From the NCBI RefSeq assembly GCF_900112305.1, contig NZ_FOKT01000004.1, forward strand, positions 337,209 to 401,208: a stretch of DNA of 64,000 nt, written 5' to 3'. A program made the position numbers and the translations under genes. The notes below the pieces were generated by a model. The model searched no databases and had not been told where the DNA came from. It worked only from the letters and a program-made list of their open reading frames with translations. The DNA is from Microbulbifer thermotolerans. Its GTDB lineage: Bacteria > Pseudomonadota > Gammaproteobacteria > Pseudomonadales > Cellvibrionaceae. This document shows, piece after piece, positions 1 through 10,631 of the stretch (position 1 is the first letter of the stretch; the number at the start of each line of letters is the position of its first letter).

Positions 1-1855
1 TGGCGTCGCGGGACCTTTGCGTGTAGTTTTGGCTGAGATTGCCCACGGATCCGGACGCGTCAGTGATCTCACGCACGTAGGCGCTGTCCAGGTTACATTG
101 GGCGTCGGAGAACCAGACGCGGGAACCTTCGCTACGGAAGTTACCTCCACCCACATCTCGTGCCAACTGTGCGGCGCGCTCGTCCAGTGCGGCGTGCGGA
201 TCACTTTTTTCCTGGTGGTCGCGGTTGATCAAAAACGCGTTGTCCTCCCACAGCACACTGGCGCCCACGCGTACACTGAGTACATCTTTGCGGTAGTTCA
301 TGAACAAATTGTTGAACATATGCGAGGTTCCGCGCCGAATCAGCGGTACGCGCCGCAGTGTGTTGCCCAGTGTGGAATAGTGGTCGTCGGTGGTGACGAA
401 GGCGTTGTGATGCATGGTGGTGGTGATTTGCTCGTTAATCGTACGGCTATCACTGGAGCCATGCAGGGTTGCCCGCTTTACATTTACCAGGCGGTTGAAG
501 GACATGGTGATGTCGTAGGCACCCACTTTCACGTCAAACGCCGAATCGCCGGTGGTATCAAAGGTATTTTTGTGAATCCAAATATCGTGGGAGGCTCCGG
601 TGGAGCGGATCATATCGGGGTCCAGACCGTGGTCTTCGGTGTGCCCTGCGCCGCGGAAATCCAGATGCGTGAGGATGACGTTTTCCGCAGTCTGGGTGGG
701 CTGTCCGGAACTGTCCTTGCCGATGGCAAAGCCACTGAAGCGGAAATAGGCTTTGCTGAGCCGACCGTCGATAGTTTTGTTGGAACCGATCACCGGGTTG
801 CGGATCGGCAGGTTTTTATCGTTCAGCCGCTCGTTAAAGAATTCATCCAGGCAGGACTGGCCGGAACCATAGCCCTTGGCGGCGCACCATTGCCGGTAGT
901 CGATGCACTGAGCCTGGGTGCCGTCGATGGCCGCCTGTACGGAAGCGTCACCGCAGTGAGTGCGATACATGGCGATCTCGGTTTCCTGGGCAAAATCAAA
1001 TTTGTCGAACACAATCCAGTTGTGCGTGTCGCCGCTGATGGCGTCGAGAATCTGCTGTTCTACGGAGCGGCCCTGGGGATCATTTTTTGTAATGACAGTT
1101 AGTTTGCTGCTACCGCCCGGGTCGTAACCTCCGAGAGCGTTTTCACCGTAGCCGAGTGCGCGACCAAGGGTGTCGGACAGGCACTTGACGATTTTCTGAT
1201 CCGTATCCAGTTCGGAGGAATCGCGCCAATTGACGTTTGGATCGGTGGCGAGGGTGTAGCAGGCATTGCTGATTCCACCACTGCTACTGCTGGATGAGCC
1301 GCCGCTGGAACTGGAGGAGCTGGAGCTGCTGGAGGAACCTCCACTAGAGCTACTGGAGGATGAGCCGCCGGAGCTGGAACTTCCCGACGAGGAGCTACTG
1401 CCCCCGCTCGCATTGTAGATCTCGAATTCGGCAATCCGCGGTGCACTGGTGGCGCTGTCGATCATCAGGTCGATTTTGTTCATGGATACATTGCCGAGAT
1501 AAACCTGCATGGCCGATCCTATGCCGTTGCCGGATGCCAGCTCTGCGCCGGTGTCGTGGTTGAGCAGGCGCCACCCCTGTACTGCGTTGCCTATCTCGCG
1601 AATGATCACCGTATTAAAGCTTCCGCCAAACTTTTTTGCAGAAATGCGTTCGCCGCTGGAAGAGCGGGGTTGCCAGTAGGTTTGCAGGTTGCCATCGACC
1701 GCATTGCCATAACTGGTTCCGCTGGCTTTGCTGCTGCCATCGGCACCACCGGACAGTGCTAGGTTTGGGCCCAGATCTTGAGCCGAGGTCCAGACCGACA
1801 TTAACCCGCCGAACAATGCGCCGAGCACTGCCGGAATTTTTGTATAAGTTTTCAT
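1..1855 (-). CDS. Secreted polysaccharide lyase family 1 pectate lyase, partial (C-terminus beyond window)
   Basis: The frame stays open from ATG 1855 to the window edge (618 codons). Residues 1-25 are a signal peptide. Residues 27-149 form an accessory domain of F5/8 type C (discoidin, CBM32-like) appearance, followed by a polyserine/glycine linker to about residue 195. The catalytic part shows beta-helix pectate lyase traits: a HDIWIHKN strand, an acidic FDVKVG turn and an RxPxxR-like motif (RRVPLIRR). The protein should be exported and cleave pectate by beta-elimination with calcium. It lies downstream of a second pectate lyase on the same strand. The ribosome binding site before ATG 1855 is weak. 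The lyase call is good; the sugar-binding role of the first domain is inferred. Confidence 0.85.
   Translation of the reverse strand, partial: MKTYTKIPAVLGALFGGLMSVWTSAQDLGPNLALSGGADGSSKASGTSYGNAVDGNLQTYWQPRSSSGERISAKKFGGSFNTVIIREIGNAVQGWRLLNHDTGAELASGNGIGSAMQVYLGNVSMNKIDLMIDSATSAPRIAEFEIYNASGGSSSSSGSSSSGGSSSSSSSGGSSSSSSSSSSSGGSSSSSSGGISNACYTLATDPNVNWRDSSELDTDQKIVKCLSDTLGRALGYGENALGGYDPGGSSKLTVITKNDPQGRSVEQQILDAISGDTHNWIVFDKFDFAQETEIAMYRTHCGDASVQAAIDGTQAQCIDYRQWCAAKGYGSGQSCLDEFFNERLNDKNLPIRNPVIGSNKTIDGRLSKAYFRFSGFAIGKDSSGQPTQTAENVILTHLDFRGAGHTEDHGLDPDMIRSTGASHDIWIHKNTFDTTGDSAFDVKVGAYDITMSFNRLVNVKRATLHGSSDSRTINEQITTTMHHNAFVTTDDHYSTLGNTLRRVPLIRRGTSHMFNNLFMNYRKDVLSVRVGASVLWEDNAFLINRDHQEKSDPHAALDERAAQLARDVGGGNFRSEGSRVWFSDAQCNLDSAYVREITDASGSVGNLSQNYTQRSRDA
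1409..1777 (-). repeat. Accessory-domain copy A (N-terminal in its protein)
   Basis: This segment encodes residues 27-149 of the first lyase. It matches the copy at 2024-2395 closely in both DNA and protein; both begin DLGPNLALSG and end near IAEFE(I/V)YNAS. The two copies sit at opposite ends of their proteins. Confidence 0.85.
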
Positions 1856-1888
1856 AGGATTATCGGAATTGGTGTTTATCGGTAAGGC

Positions 1889-1909
1889 AGGCGCCCGAGA
1901 CGGGCGCCT
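1889..1909 (-). terminator. GC-rich hairpin between the two pectate lyase genes
   Basis: AGGCGCCC (1889-1896) pairs perfectly with GGGCGCCT (1902-1909) around a 5-nt loop. It lies just downstream of the 2018-3598 gene. There is no real T-run on the minus strand, so it may be a processing or partial-termination hairpin. Confidence 0.45.
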
Positions 1910-2017
1910 TGATCCTGTGAGAATGAAAGGTATTAGTTATTGTTGTCTTCGGCATTTTCCCGCAGTTACGGTGTGGATGCGCCGCCACTACGGGAACTGT
2001 CCAAAGAGGGGCCAGAG

Positions 2018-3598
2018 TTACTGGGACGCATTGTAGACCTCGAATTCTGCGATCCGCGGCGCGCTGCTGGCACTGTCGATCATCAGATCGACTTTTTTCA
2101 TGGAGACATTGCCGACATAGATTTTTTTGGACGACCCTATACCGTTTCCGGACGCTAGTTGTGCTCCGGTATCGTGGTTAACCAGGCGCCAATTCTGTAC
2201 AGCGTTACCGATTTCGCGAATGATCACGGTATTGAAATTATCGCCGAATTTTTTCGCGGAAATACGCTCGCCACTGGAAGAATTGGGCTGCCAGTAGGTT
2301 TGCAGGTCGCCGTCCACCGCATTGCCATAGCTGGTACCGCTGGCCTTGCTGCTACCATCGGCATCGCCGGAGAGCGCTAAGTTCGGACCCAAGTCGGAGG
2401 AACCGCCGCTGGAGCCACCGGATGAAGAGCCTCCGGATGAAGAGCCTCCAGATGAAGAGCTACCGCTAGATGAGGAGCTGGAACTGCTGGAGGAACCGCC
2501 GCCGGAAGAAGAACCGCCCTGACTTTGGCAGTTGCCGTCGGAACGCAGCATACCTTTGTTGGCACCGGCGGTGGCCAGCACAATTTGTGGTACACAACCG
2601 GCGTCGTCTAGCTTGTAAGAATAGGGAATGCTGATTGAGGTTGTTGACTTCGGATTCGGACCCGCCGGATGGTTTTTGTCCTTATCGTTAGTCCAGGTGA
2701 TATTGGAGTAGATGTTGCCGCGCACATCCCAATATCCCATATCGTTGGTGTAGAAGGTTCCCAATACATCTTTGGAGTCTTCAAAATAATTATTTTCCGC
2801 CTTGATACGTCCGCCAATCCGCGGATTCATGCCCGACTTCTTAATACCCCGGAAGTGGTTATTAAAGGAGTGGGCAGTGCCGTGGCGCAACAGCGGCGTC
2901 CGCGAATCCAGGTTTTCGTACAAGTTGTGGTGGAAGGTGATCGGCCCATTATCGCTGTCGCTATCGCTGGAACCGACCAGACCACCGCGGCCGGAGTTGC
3001 GCAAAATGCTGTAGGAGAGGGTGACGTATTTGGTGGAGGCTTTTATATCGAAAAGTGCATCGTAGCCTTCACTCTCACCGCCCGAGGCCTCCAGGGTCAG
3101 GTGGTCTGCCCACACATTGCGGACATTGCTCTCCATACCGATAGCGTCGCCGCCGTTAGATGTCGGCGAGCCGGATTTCTTCACATTGCGCACATGCAGA
3201 TTCTGCAAAATGATGTTTGAAGAATTGCGCAGGTGGATACCTATTTGATCGAAAAGGGCACCCCTGCCGACACCAATAATCGAAATATTGCTGACATCTT
3301 TTATCTCGATTTTATCGTCGGCGGTGTTACAGCTGCTGCCGGAGACCTTGCTGGTGTTGCCGTGATTAATTGTCCCTTCGACGTGAATAATAATTGGAGT
3401 GCTTTTGGATGCACGGTTGCACAGCGCCTTGTGAATCTCGGTGCCGGTGGTGGCGTAGACGACTTGGCCTCCTGCACCGCCGGTAGTACCACCGTTCAAG
3501 GTTGCATAACCCACTGGTTGTGCCGACGCCCATGTCGGCGCTAGCAGACTGCCCAGCAGCGCACCGAGCGCCACCGGAATTTTAGTTTTCGCTTTCAT
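2018..3598 (-). CDS. Secreted PL1 pectate lyase with C-terminal polyserine linker and accessory domain
   Basis: The 526-residue protein has a signal peptide (1-27, ending ASAQ), a PL1 beta-helix lyase domain (about 28-358), a polyserine/glycine linker (361-401) and an F5/8 C-like accessory domain (402-525). Hallmarks are NVWADH (161-166), acidic residues in GYDALFDIKAS (D180, D184; likely calcium ligands) and DSRTPLLRHG with candidate catalytic R233. It should split polygalacturonate outside the cell. ATG 3598 is preceded by GGAAGG at good spacing. The domain order is the mirror image of the neighbouring lyase at 1-1855. Polyserine linkers are typical of secreted hydrolases in Saccharophagus- and Microbulbifer-type bacteria. 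Confidence 0.93.
   Translation of the reverse strand: MKAKTKIPVALGALLGSLLAPTWASAQPVGYATLNGGTTGGAGGQVVYATTGTEIHKALCNRASKSTPIIIHVEGTINHGNTSKVSGSSCNTADDKIEIKDVSNISIIGVGRGALFDQIGIHLRNSSNIILQNLHVRNVKKSGSPTSNGGDAIGMESNVRNVWADHLTLEASGGESEGYDALFDIKASTKYVTLSYSILRNSGRGGLVGSSDSDSDNGPITFHHNLYENLDSRTPLLRHGTAHSFNNHFRGIKKSGMNPRIGGRIKAENNYFEDSKDVLGTFYTNDMGYWDVRGNIYSNITWTNDKDKNHPAGPNPKSTTSISIPYSYKLDDAGCVPQIVLATAGANKGMLRSDGNCQSQGGSSSGGGSSSSSSSSSSGSSSSGGSSSGGSSSGGSSGGSSDLGPNLALSGDADGSSKASGTSYGNAVDGDLQTYWQPNSSSGERISAKKFGDNFNTVIIREIGNAVQNWRLVNHDTGAQLASGNGIGSSKKIYVGNVSMKKVDLMIDSASSAPRIAEFEVYNASQ
2024..2395 (-). repeat. Accessory-domain copy B (C-terminal in its protein)
   Basis: This segment encodes residues 402-525 of the second lyase and is the paralogous partner of 1409-1777. 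Confidence 0.85.
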
Positions 3599-4034
3599 CT
3601 GACCTTCCGTGTTTATTGGTTATTTATCGGAAAGATGATCACTACTGCGGCCGGTCTGGGTGCTGCTGGGACCTTACCAGCCAATCATCATCGCTGAACT
3701 ACTTCCCCATGTGGGGTGGATACTTTTGGCCTGCCGACGTGAAATTTTTGGCAAGACCAAAAGTGAAAAAGAGGTTAGTCAGGTGTAATTTTTTTGTAAA
3801 GCCTATTTGTGGGTTTTGGCTTGAAGTACTACTTTGGGTGACGGAATTGTGCGATTCCGCACGTCTTCTGGTTGATAGGGGCGCCAAAAGGGCAGCTCAT
3901 CGGAGTCGGGGTTGTAGGGGCGAAGGTTTGGCAATGTGATGGGATGAGGCGGGAGGTGTGCTGCTCTGGTATCGAGTGTAGTGCATTGAGAGGTAGGCAA
4001 AAAAAGGGGCCCTGAGGCCCCCTGAGATAAAGCT
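3599..4034. other. Intergenic region upstream of the pectate lyases, with inverted repeats
   Basis: No convincing gene is seen. It must hold the pectate lyase promoter. An imperfect inverted repeat spans 3722-3764: the left arm CTTTTGGCCTGCC is mirrored by GGCAAGACCAAAAG. A second small repeat, CGGAAT(3842)/ATTCCG(3854-3859), follows. Either could be an operator. The groEL terminator occupies the right end. Confidence 0.5.
3999..4021 (-). terminator. Rho-independent terminator of groES-groEL
   Basis: GGGGCC (4006-4011) pairs with GGCCCC (4016-4021) across a 4-nt loop. The A-run at 3999-4005 gives a T-tract on the minus strand. It lies 13 bases beyond the groEL stop. Confidence 0.85.
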
Positions 4035-5980
<1,946 letters not shown>

Positions 5981-6084
5981 TGGGGTTCCTCCCATAAACA
6001 ATTGCGAATATTGCCGAAGCAGAAATCACAATAAGTGCGGAAGACGCGGCCGCGGGCAGACCGCCCCGGCCCCTTCCGAGCGGC

Positions 6085-6113
6085 AAAATAAGAGCGCGCA
6101 AAGTCATTTCAAG
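6085..6113 (-). promoter_or_regulatory. Candidate sigma-32 (heat-shock) promoter of groES-groEL
   Basis: On the minus strand CTTGAAA (6113-6107) matches the sigma-32 -35 consensus. A weaker -10-like CTTATTT lies about 14 bases downstream. Position and gene make it plausible, but the -10 lacks the usual CCCCAT. I saw no CIRCE element. Confidence 0.45.
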
Positions 6114-6232
6114 GGGTGGGTCAGCAAAATTTTTATGATTTTTTCGTATAAAAAACGCGGCTTTGAAAATGGAATGTTTCTAGGTCCGGTCCGCGCTTTT
6201 CGATAGTCTGGGGAAGTGTAGGAGGTGTGTAT

Positions 6233-6829
6233 ATGTCCCTGGTGCAACAGCCTGTTTTTGAAATGACCCTGGCCGAATACTTTCGCGAGCGGCTGGAGGA
6301 ACTCGGCCGCCGGATGGCGCCGCCACCCCACGAAGATACCCTCTGGTACACTGCCAATATGTTGGCCCGTTTCGGTGACAGCGATCAACTGTTCAGCTAC
6401 GACCACGGTGAAGTGGACATCCGCCCGCTGGCTCTGCTGTATAAAGACGCCCACGAGGCCGAGGATATGCGTCAGCGCTGCCTGATACTGCGTCAATTGG
6501 GTGACTCAGCCCTGTTCCTCGGCGCCCTTTTTCCGGAAAATTTCGAGCGCCGGGGAATACTCAGGGACTACTTCGTGGGTATGGGCGGCGGTGCCTACGA
6601 TTACCTTTCAGAGAACGCCCGGCACAACCGGCATATCTTTTCCGAACTGGCCGCCATGTTCGCGCGCATGCTCGATCTGGTTGCCCGCGCCTGTGCCCGG
6701 CAGAAACTCTTCGACGCCGCCGACGTCCTGAACCTCTACCAACGCTGGCGCCAAACCCGAGACCCGCACTTGGCACGGCAGCTGAGAGACCTGGGCATTA
6801 ATTTGCCGGAGTCGGATGTGTTGCATTGA
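6233..6829 (+). CDS. Conserved protein of unknown function
   Basis: The 198-residue soluble protein starts MSLVQQPVF. ATG 6233 was chosen over the in-frame GTG 6227 because AGGAGG lies 7 bases before it. It is largely helical by composition, with a glycine-rich turn (FVGMGGGAYDYL) and many aromatic and acidic residues; no signal peptide or membrane segment is seen. It has the look of the uncharacterised proteins that sit near groES in marine gammaproteobacteria, but I do not recognise a named domain. It is transcribed away from groES. Confidence 0.8.
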   Translation: MSLVQQPVFEMTLAEYFRERLEELGRRMAPPPHEDTLWYTANMLARFGDSDQLFSYDHGEVDIRPLALLYKDAHEAEDMRQRCLILRQLGDSALFLGALFPENFERRGILRDYFVGMGGGAYDYLSENARHNRHIFSELAAMFARMLDLVARACARQKLFDAADVLNLYQRWRQTRDPHLARQLRDLGINLPESDVLH

Positions 6830-6993
6830 TGGCAGGTGGCTAGACAGCGTAAAACTCTGCTCTGCCTGAAGTATTCGGGTAGGAAGAAGCAGTACAGAGT
6901 TATGTTTGAAAAGCTTTCTTGTGTGCTACTCCTGACGAAGGAATAACCCACAAGAGATCGCCAACTGACTCTCCAAAAGGCTATAGCGAATTC

Positions 6994-7027
6994 AGGAGCG
7001 CTCCGGCGAGCGCATCAAAACGCTCCT
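6994..7027. repeat. Nested, mutually exclusive hairpins
   Basis: GCGCTC (6998-7003)/GAGCGC (7008-7013) forms one stem. AGGAGCG (6994-7000) can instead pair with CGCTCCT (7021-7027). It lies just past the stop of the minus-strand lipoprotein gene and may end that transcript. No T-run is present. Confidence 0.4.
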
Positions 7028-7045
7028 TAAAAGGCGGAGGAAGCA

Positions 7046-7744
7046 TTACTGAAAAGAGGATGCCCCCTTGACCCACTGATGGGTAATATTGAAATAGAGC
7101 TTGAATTCATCTCCGGTTTGCGGATCTCGAACGCCCATCAGATCGAAAACACCCTCTTCACCGTTCAACAGTGCCTGATCGATAATCTCCAACCCCTGTA
7201 GTTGCAGAAAAGCGCGGAGTTCCGGCGTGCTATAGGTGTGGAAAGCGCTTTCCATTTTCTTGCCGTCACCAGTGGACCAGATGGCTTCGATAAATCCATT
7301 CAACGCAAGTTTATGTACTTCTCCTCTTTCTGTATTGCCGCTTTCCATATTGCAGGCCATGCCGAGAAAATGGCCGGGCAGACTGGTGTAATTGGCCTTC
7401 ACTATCTCGTTTGCGGCATTGATACATGCGGCCCAGTCACTCTTGTTCAAAGATTCAAACCCCGTTTCCACAAGGCTGGAAGTTGGATCAAAATACGGGA
7501 AGTATTTTGAAGAGTTGGCATAGGCTTCTCGTACGCGCTGGAAGTCTTTTGGCTCGGCCTTACTGCCTTTGTTTTTCAGAATTTCCAGAGCCTGTTGGTA
7601 ATTGCTGTCCCCAATATCTTCGGCATGTGTAGGGGCGGCGTCGTCTGTGGTGTTATCTGCCTGAGAGGGCTCGATAGCCCCCTGGGGATTGGTAACTGCA
7701 CATCCGCAAATCAATAAAAAAACAATGAAAATATAATGCTTCAT
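7046..7744 (-). CDS. DUF4919-like lipoprotein
   Basis: The 232-residue protein has a lipoprotein signal ending LLICGC (Cys15 likely lipidated), an acidic Asn/Asp-rich spacer, then a C-terminal part resembling DUF4919: FPYFDP, a GDGKKMESAFHTYS stretch and a closing DPQTGDEFKLYFNITH. DUF4919 has no known function. ATG 7744 follows an in-frame TTG at 7759; the ATG places the lipobox correctly. The protein would be anchored in the inner or outer membrane, facing the periplasm. It stands alone on this strand. Confidence 0.75.
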   Translation of the reverse strand: MKHYIFIVFLLICGCAVTNPQGAIEPSQADNTTDDAAPTHAEDIGDSNYQQALEILKNKGSKAEPKDFQRVREAYANSSKYFPYFDPTSSLVETGFESLNKSDWAACINAANEIVKANYTSLPGHFLGMACNMESGNTERGEVHKLALNGFIEAIWSTGDGKKMESAFHTYSTPELRAFLQLQGLEIIDQALLNGEEGVFDLMGVRDPQTGDEFKLYFNITHQWVKGASSFQ

Positions 7745-8207
7745 AATGGTGTTCCACAATTTATTCTTCTTTCTCGAGCCACATTGGATAAAGATTATCT
7801 ATTGCAGCTTGTGCAAATTGGTACTACGTCGGTCCAGGATGAATCACCATGGGTTGATCATTCGTTCTGTTTGCGAATAGGCGCCATTGCTCCACTGGAT
7901 GATTAACAAACAGGAGGGTGGGGCGTTTGCCAGCCTAAATGCCCCGGCTGGTATACGCAAGCGGTTTTCTTGCTGCTGCAGCGCGAACATCGGCATAGGG
8001 TGGGAGAGTGACGCTTGGAAAGGATTCAGTTGATAGGGGGATGTAAGCCGAGCCATTGACTGCATCCATCAGTCATCGCGCACCGCAATGAAATTAGTTG
8101 GCCCAAACCACTGAATTTTGCTATTAATAGCCACCTTTGTGCGCTTATTTGACGGCAATAATGCCAAAACCGGCAGATCCGTAGCAACACTACCATAGGA
8201 GTAAATA
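7745..8207. other. Divergent intergenic region
   Basis: This region separates two divergent genes. I see no coding frame, tRNA or clear terminator. The esterase ribosome binding site (AGGAG, about 8200) is at its right end. Promoters for both genes must lie here, but no hexamer pair is convincing. Confidence 0.4.
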
Positions 8208-9131
8208 ATGAGGTATGTCAAAAAACTTGTCGCTGCGCTGGGCTTATGCATCGGCAGCACAGGATTTGCCGCTACCGAAGGCAATACTTACAGACTCTAC
8301 TTTTTAGGTGGCCAGTCGAACATGGAGGGGTATGGGTATACCAATGAACTGCCAAAAGGCGCATTTAAAGCCAATGACAGGGTGAAGATTTTTGCCGGTC
8401 AGCCAGCCCTGGATAACCAAACCCATGGCGGCGTCGGCCTGTGGCAAACACTGGAACCGGGCTTTGGCACAGGTTTTAAAACGGACGGCAAGAAAAACAT
8501 GCACTCCGGACGCTTTGGCCCCGAACTCTTTTTTGGCCAGGTAATGGCCAACACTTACCCGCAAGAGCGCATCGCCATTATTAAATACGCCGTCGGTGGC
8601 ACAGGCCTGGCTCAAGGGGTTGGCTACGGAAACTGGCATCCGGACTTCAATGAAGGCGCCGGGCTGAACCAATACGACCACGCCTTAAAAACCCTGCGAA
8701 ACGCCTTTGCAGATCGAGATATTGACGGCGATGGTGCCCCCGATACCCTGGTCCCTGCAGGGATCGTATGGATGCAAGGCGAGGCCGATGCCTTTGATAG
8801 CCAGGCAGCCGCCGACGACTACCGCGCAAACCTGCAACGCTTAATGGATTTACTGCGGGCCGCACTGCGCGTGGATGACCTGCCCGTGGTTATTGGCAAA
8901 ATCACCGACTCCGGAATGAGCGAAGACGGCACAGTGATGGACTACATCAAAACCGTACAAGACGCTCAGCGAGACTACGTAAAAAGTGACACCTGCGCCG
9001 CCTACATGACCGCCACCGAAGACTTCGGTTACCTAGACGACGGCTGGCACTACAATACCGAAGGCTTTATCCGCATGGGCACCGAATTTGCCAAGGCGAT
9101 GAGTAAACTGGAGGAGAAATGCGGTAAATAA
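8208..9131 (+). CDS. Secreted SGNH-type acetylesterase (sialate O-acetylesterase / CE6-like)
   Basis: The 307-residue protein has a signal peptide (about 1-22) and the SGNH blocks of the SASA/CE6 family: GGQSNMEG with nucleophile S37, VWMQGEAD, and DDGWH with D278 and H281 completing the catalytic dyad. Such enzymes remove acetyl groups from xylan or other glycans. Together with the pectate lyases this suggests plant or algal polysaccharide use, though the exact substrate cannot be read from sequence. An AGGAG ribosome site precedes ATG 8208. Confidence 0.85.
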   Translation: MRYVKKLVAALGLCIGSTGFAATEGNTYRLYFLGGQSNMEGYGYTNELPKGAFKANDRVKIFAGQPALDNQTHGGVGLWQTLEPGFGTGFKTDGKKNMHSGRFGPELFFGQVMANTYPQERIAIIKYAVGGTGLAQGVGYGNWHPDFNEGAGLNQYDHALKTLRNAFADRDIDGDGAPDTLVPAGIVWMQGEADAFDSQAAADDYRANLQRLMDLLRAALRVDDLPVVIGKITDSGMSEDGTVMDYIKTVQDAQRDYVKSDTCAAYMTATEDFGYLDDGWHYNTEGFIRMGTEFAKAMSKLEEKCGK

Positions 9132-9161
9132 TGCGCTGATATGTGGCTTAGCTGACGATGT

Positions 9162-9196
9162 ATGCAGGGCAGAGTGTAAACATGGATGCCCTGCAT
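9162..9196 (+). terminator. Hairpin downstream of the acetylesterase gene
   Basis: ATGCAGGGCA (9162-9171) and TGCCCTGCAT (9187-9196) form a perfect 10-bp stem with a 15-nt loop, 30 bases after the stop. It is followed by mixed A/T rather than a clean T-run. Confidence 0.45.
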
Positions 9197-9456
9197 GAAA
9201 ATTTGCAAATTTTGTTTGAAGTCAAGATTAATACGGAATTAGCCAGCCTCAAAAGTTACAAATTCTTCGCTTTCTATGACGTTAGCTGTCATCGCCTCTC
9301 CATAATTTGCAGTAAAAGTGCATGAACTGTTTCCGTATATGGCACCTAAATTGATTGGGGTCAGTTGCGGAGCCTATTGCCGTCCTAATGACCTGCTCCC
9401 CACTTTCTAGTCCACTTCAATCCTAGTAATGTTCATCACCAATGAGGACGATGAAC

Positions 9457-9720
9457 ATGAAGAAACGTTTTACTGAAGAACAAATTATCCCAATCTTGAA
9501 GGAAGCTGAGGCCGGTATCCCGGTGAAAGAGCTTTGCCGCAAGTACAGTATTTCGGATGCCACTTTTTACACCTGGCGTAAGAAGTATGGAGGTCTGGAG
9601 GTATCTGAGGCCCGGCGGCTCAAGGCCTTGGAACAGGAGAATGCCCGCCTTAAGAAGCTGCTGGCGGAGTCTCTATTGGATCAGGAAGCATTGAAGGCTG
9701 CCCTTAAGGGAAAGTACTAA
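9457..9720 (+). CDS. IS3-family OrfA (helix-turn-helix subunit)
   Basis: The 87-residue protein starts MKKRFTEEQII. It has the helix-turn-helix of transposase family IS3/IS911 (ELCRKYSISDATFYTWRKKYG) and a C-terminal leucine-zipper-like stretch (LEQENARLKKLLAESLL). It binds IS ends and is normally joined to OrfB by -1 frameshifting. ATG 9457 was chosen because GAGGA is 8 bases before it; in-frame ATGs at 9442 and 9451 are also possible. Confidence 0.88.
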   Translation: MKKRFTEEQIIPILKEAEAGIPVKELCRKYSISDATFYTWRKKYGGLEVSEARRLKALEQENARLKKLLAESLLDQEALKAALKGKY

Positions 9721-9752
9721 CCGTCGGCAACAAGCGCGAGGCCGTACAAATC

Positions 9753-10181
9753 ATGCGGTCGGAAACGACTATCTCAGAACGTAGGGCCTGTTCGCTCGTC
9801 GGGTTATCTCGCGCGTCCATGCGATACCAGTCCAAAAAGGCTACAGAGTCTGAACTGGCTGAACGTATCAAGGAAATAGCACTCGAGCGACGGCGATTCG
9901 GCTACCGGCGAGTGCACCAGATGCTGCGTCGGGAAGGGCTGAAAGTGAACCATAAGAAGGTCTATCGGTTATATCACGAGGCGGGACTAGCCGTCCGCAA
10001 ACGTAGGCGTCGCAAGGGCGTTATGGTTGAGCGACAGCCTCTATCGCTACCGGAAACCCCGAACCATACGTGGTCGATGGACTTCGTGATGGATGCTCCG
10101 GCCAGTGGACGTCGCATTAAATGTCTGACCATTGTCGATGACTTCAGAAAGGAAAGTCTCGCTACTAATAACGGACTCTAG
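9753..10181 (+). pseudogene. IS3-family OrfB transposase, C-terminally truncated
   Basis: The frame lies -1 relative to orfA, as expected. Residues include the HTH_21-like region (RRRFGYRRVHQMLRREG) and the start of the rve integrase core (WSMDFV, TIVDDF). The homology breaks near base 10165 and a foreign tail ending NNGL leads to a stop. The second Asp and the Glu of the DDE triad are missing, so it is not catalytic. Confidence 0.88.
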
Positions 10182-10631
10182 AGCGAAAGTTTTCACTAAC
10201 TGGGGCTGGTTGTTCATAGCTTATCCACAGAAAACTGCATAGTTATTCTACTTGAATTAGCCAATTCACCACATTATCTTGATGCCTGTTAGAAGGGTTG
10301 CCACAAGATATTGGGTTTTCAAGCCCGGTAGCTTGGACGGTGCGTAGTACTTCTGGCCTGCTGAAAAGAAAAAAGCCCAAATGAAGCGCCAACTTCAAGA
10401 GGGCTTTCGGATGTTCCAGCAGTCGCTGGTAGCTGGCCTGATCGGTAGCTACTTACGATTGTGGAAGCGAGTTAAGCGTGGATAGTCTAGTCATCTTTTG
10501 ATGATGACGTCAAATATCGGTAGGTGGTACGTTTGCCCTCCCAATATAGACTGTTCAATTCGCCGCCCTCTCGTATTTGGTTTCTTTCAGGCGCAGCTAT
10601 CTATGTTTAATGTTTAGAATGGGTTTCAGCC
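10182..10631. other. Accessory intergenic region between IS remnant and zinc-ribbon gene
   Basis: No coding frame is supported. The only clear structure is the minus-strand terminator at 10366-10407. The junction at about 10165-10185 marks where the IS element was cut. Confidence 0.5.
10366..10407 (-). terminator. Intrinsic terminator, minus strand
   Basis: AAAGCCC (10372-10378) and GGGCTTT (10401-10407) form the outer stem and TGAAG/CTTCA the inner one. The A-rich run before it reads as a T-tract on the minus strand. It could end leftward transcripts from the hsd operon. Confidence 0.65.

Larger units (their letters stand above)
9389..10181 (+). mobile_element. Truncated IS3-family (IS407-like) insertion sequence
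   Basis: The left end is inferred at TGACCTGCTCCCC (9389), the usual TG-start form for this group. It contains an intact orfA and an orfB cut off after its first catalytic Asp. No right inverted repeat is visible, so the right end has been lost and the element cannot move by itself. Confidence 0.8.

Noticed and set aside
17..1102. Long plus-strand frame
   Set aside because: It is the antisense of the pectate lyase reading frame, whose motifs are clear on the minus strand.
6001..6232. CIRCE element before groES
   Set aside because: No TTAGCACTC inverted repeat is present; the region instead shows a sigma-32-like -35.
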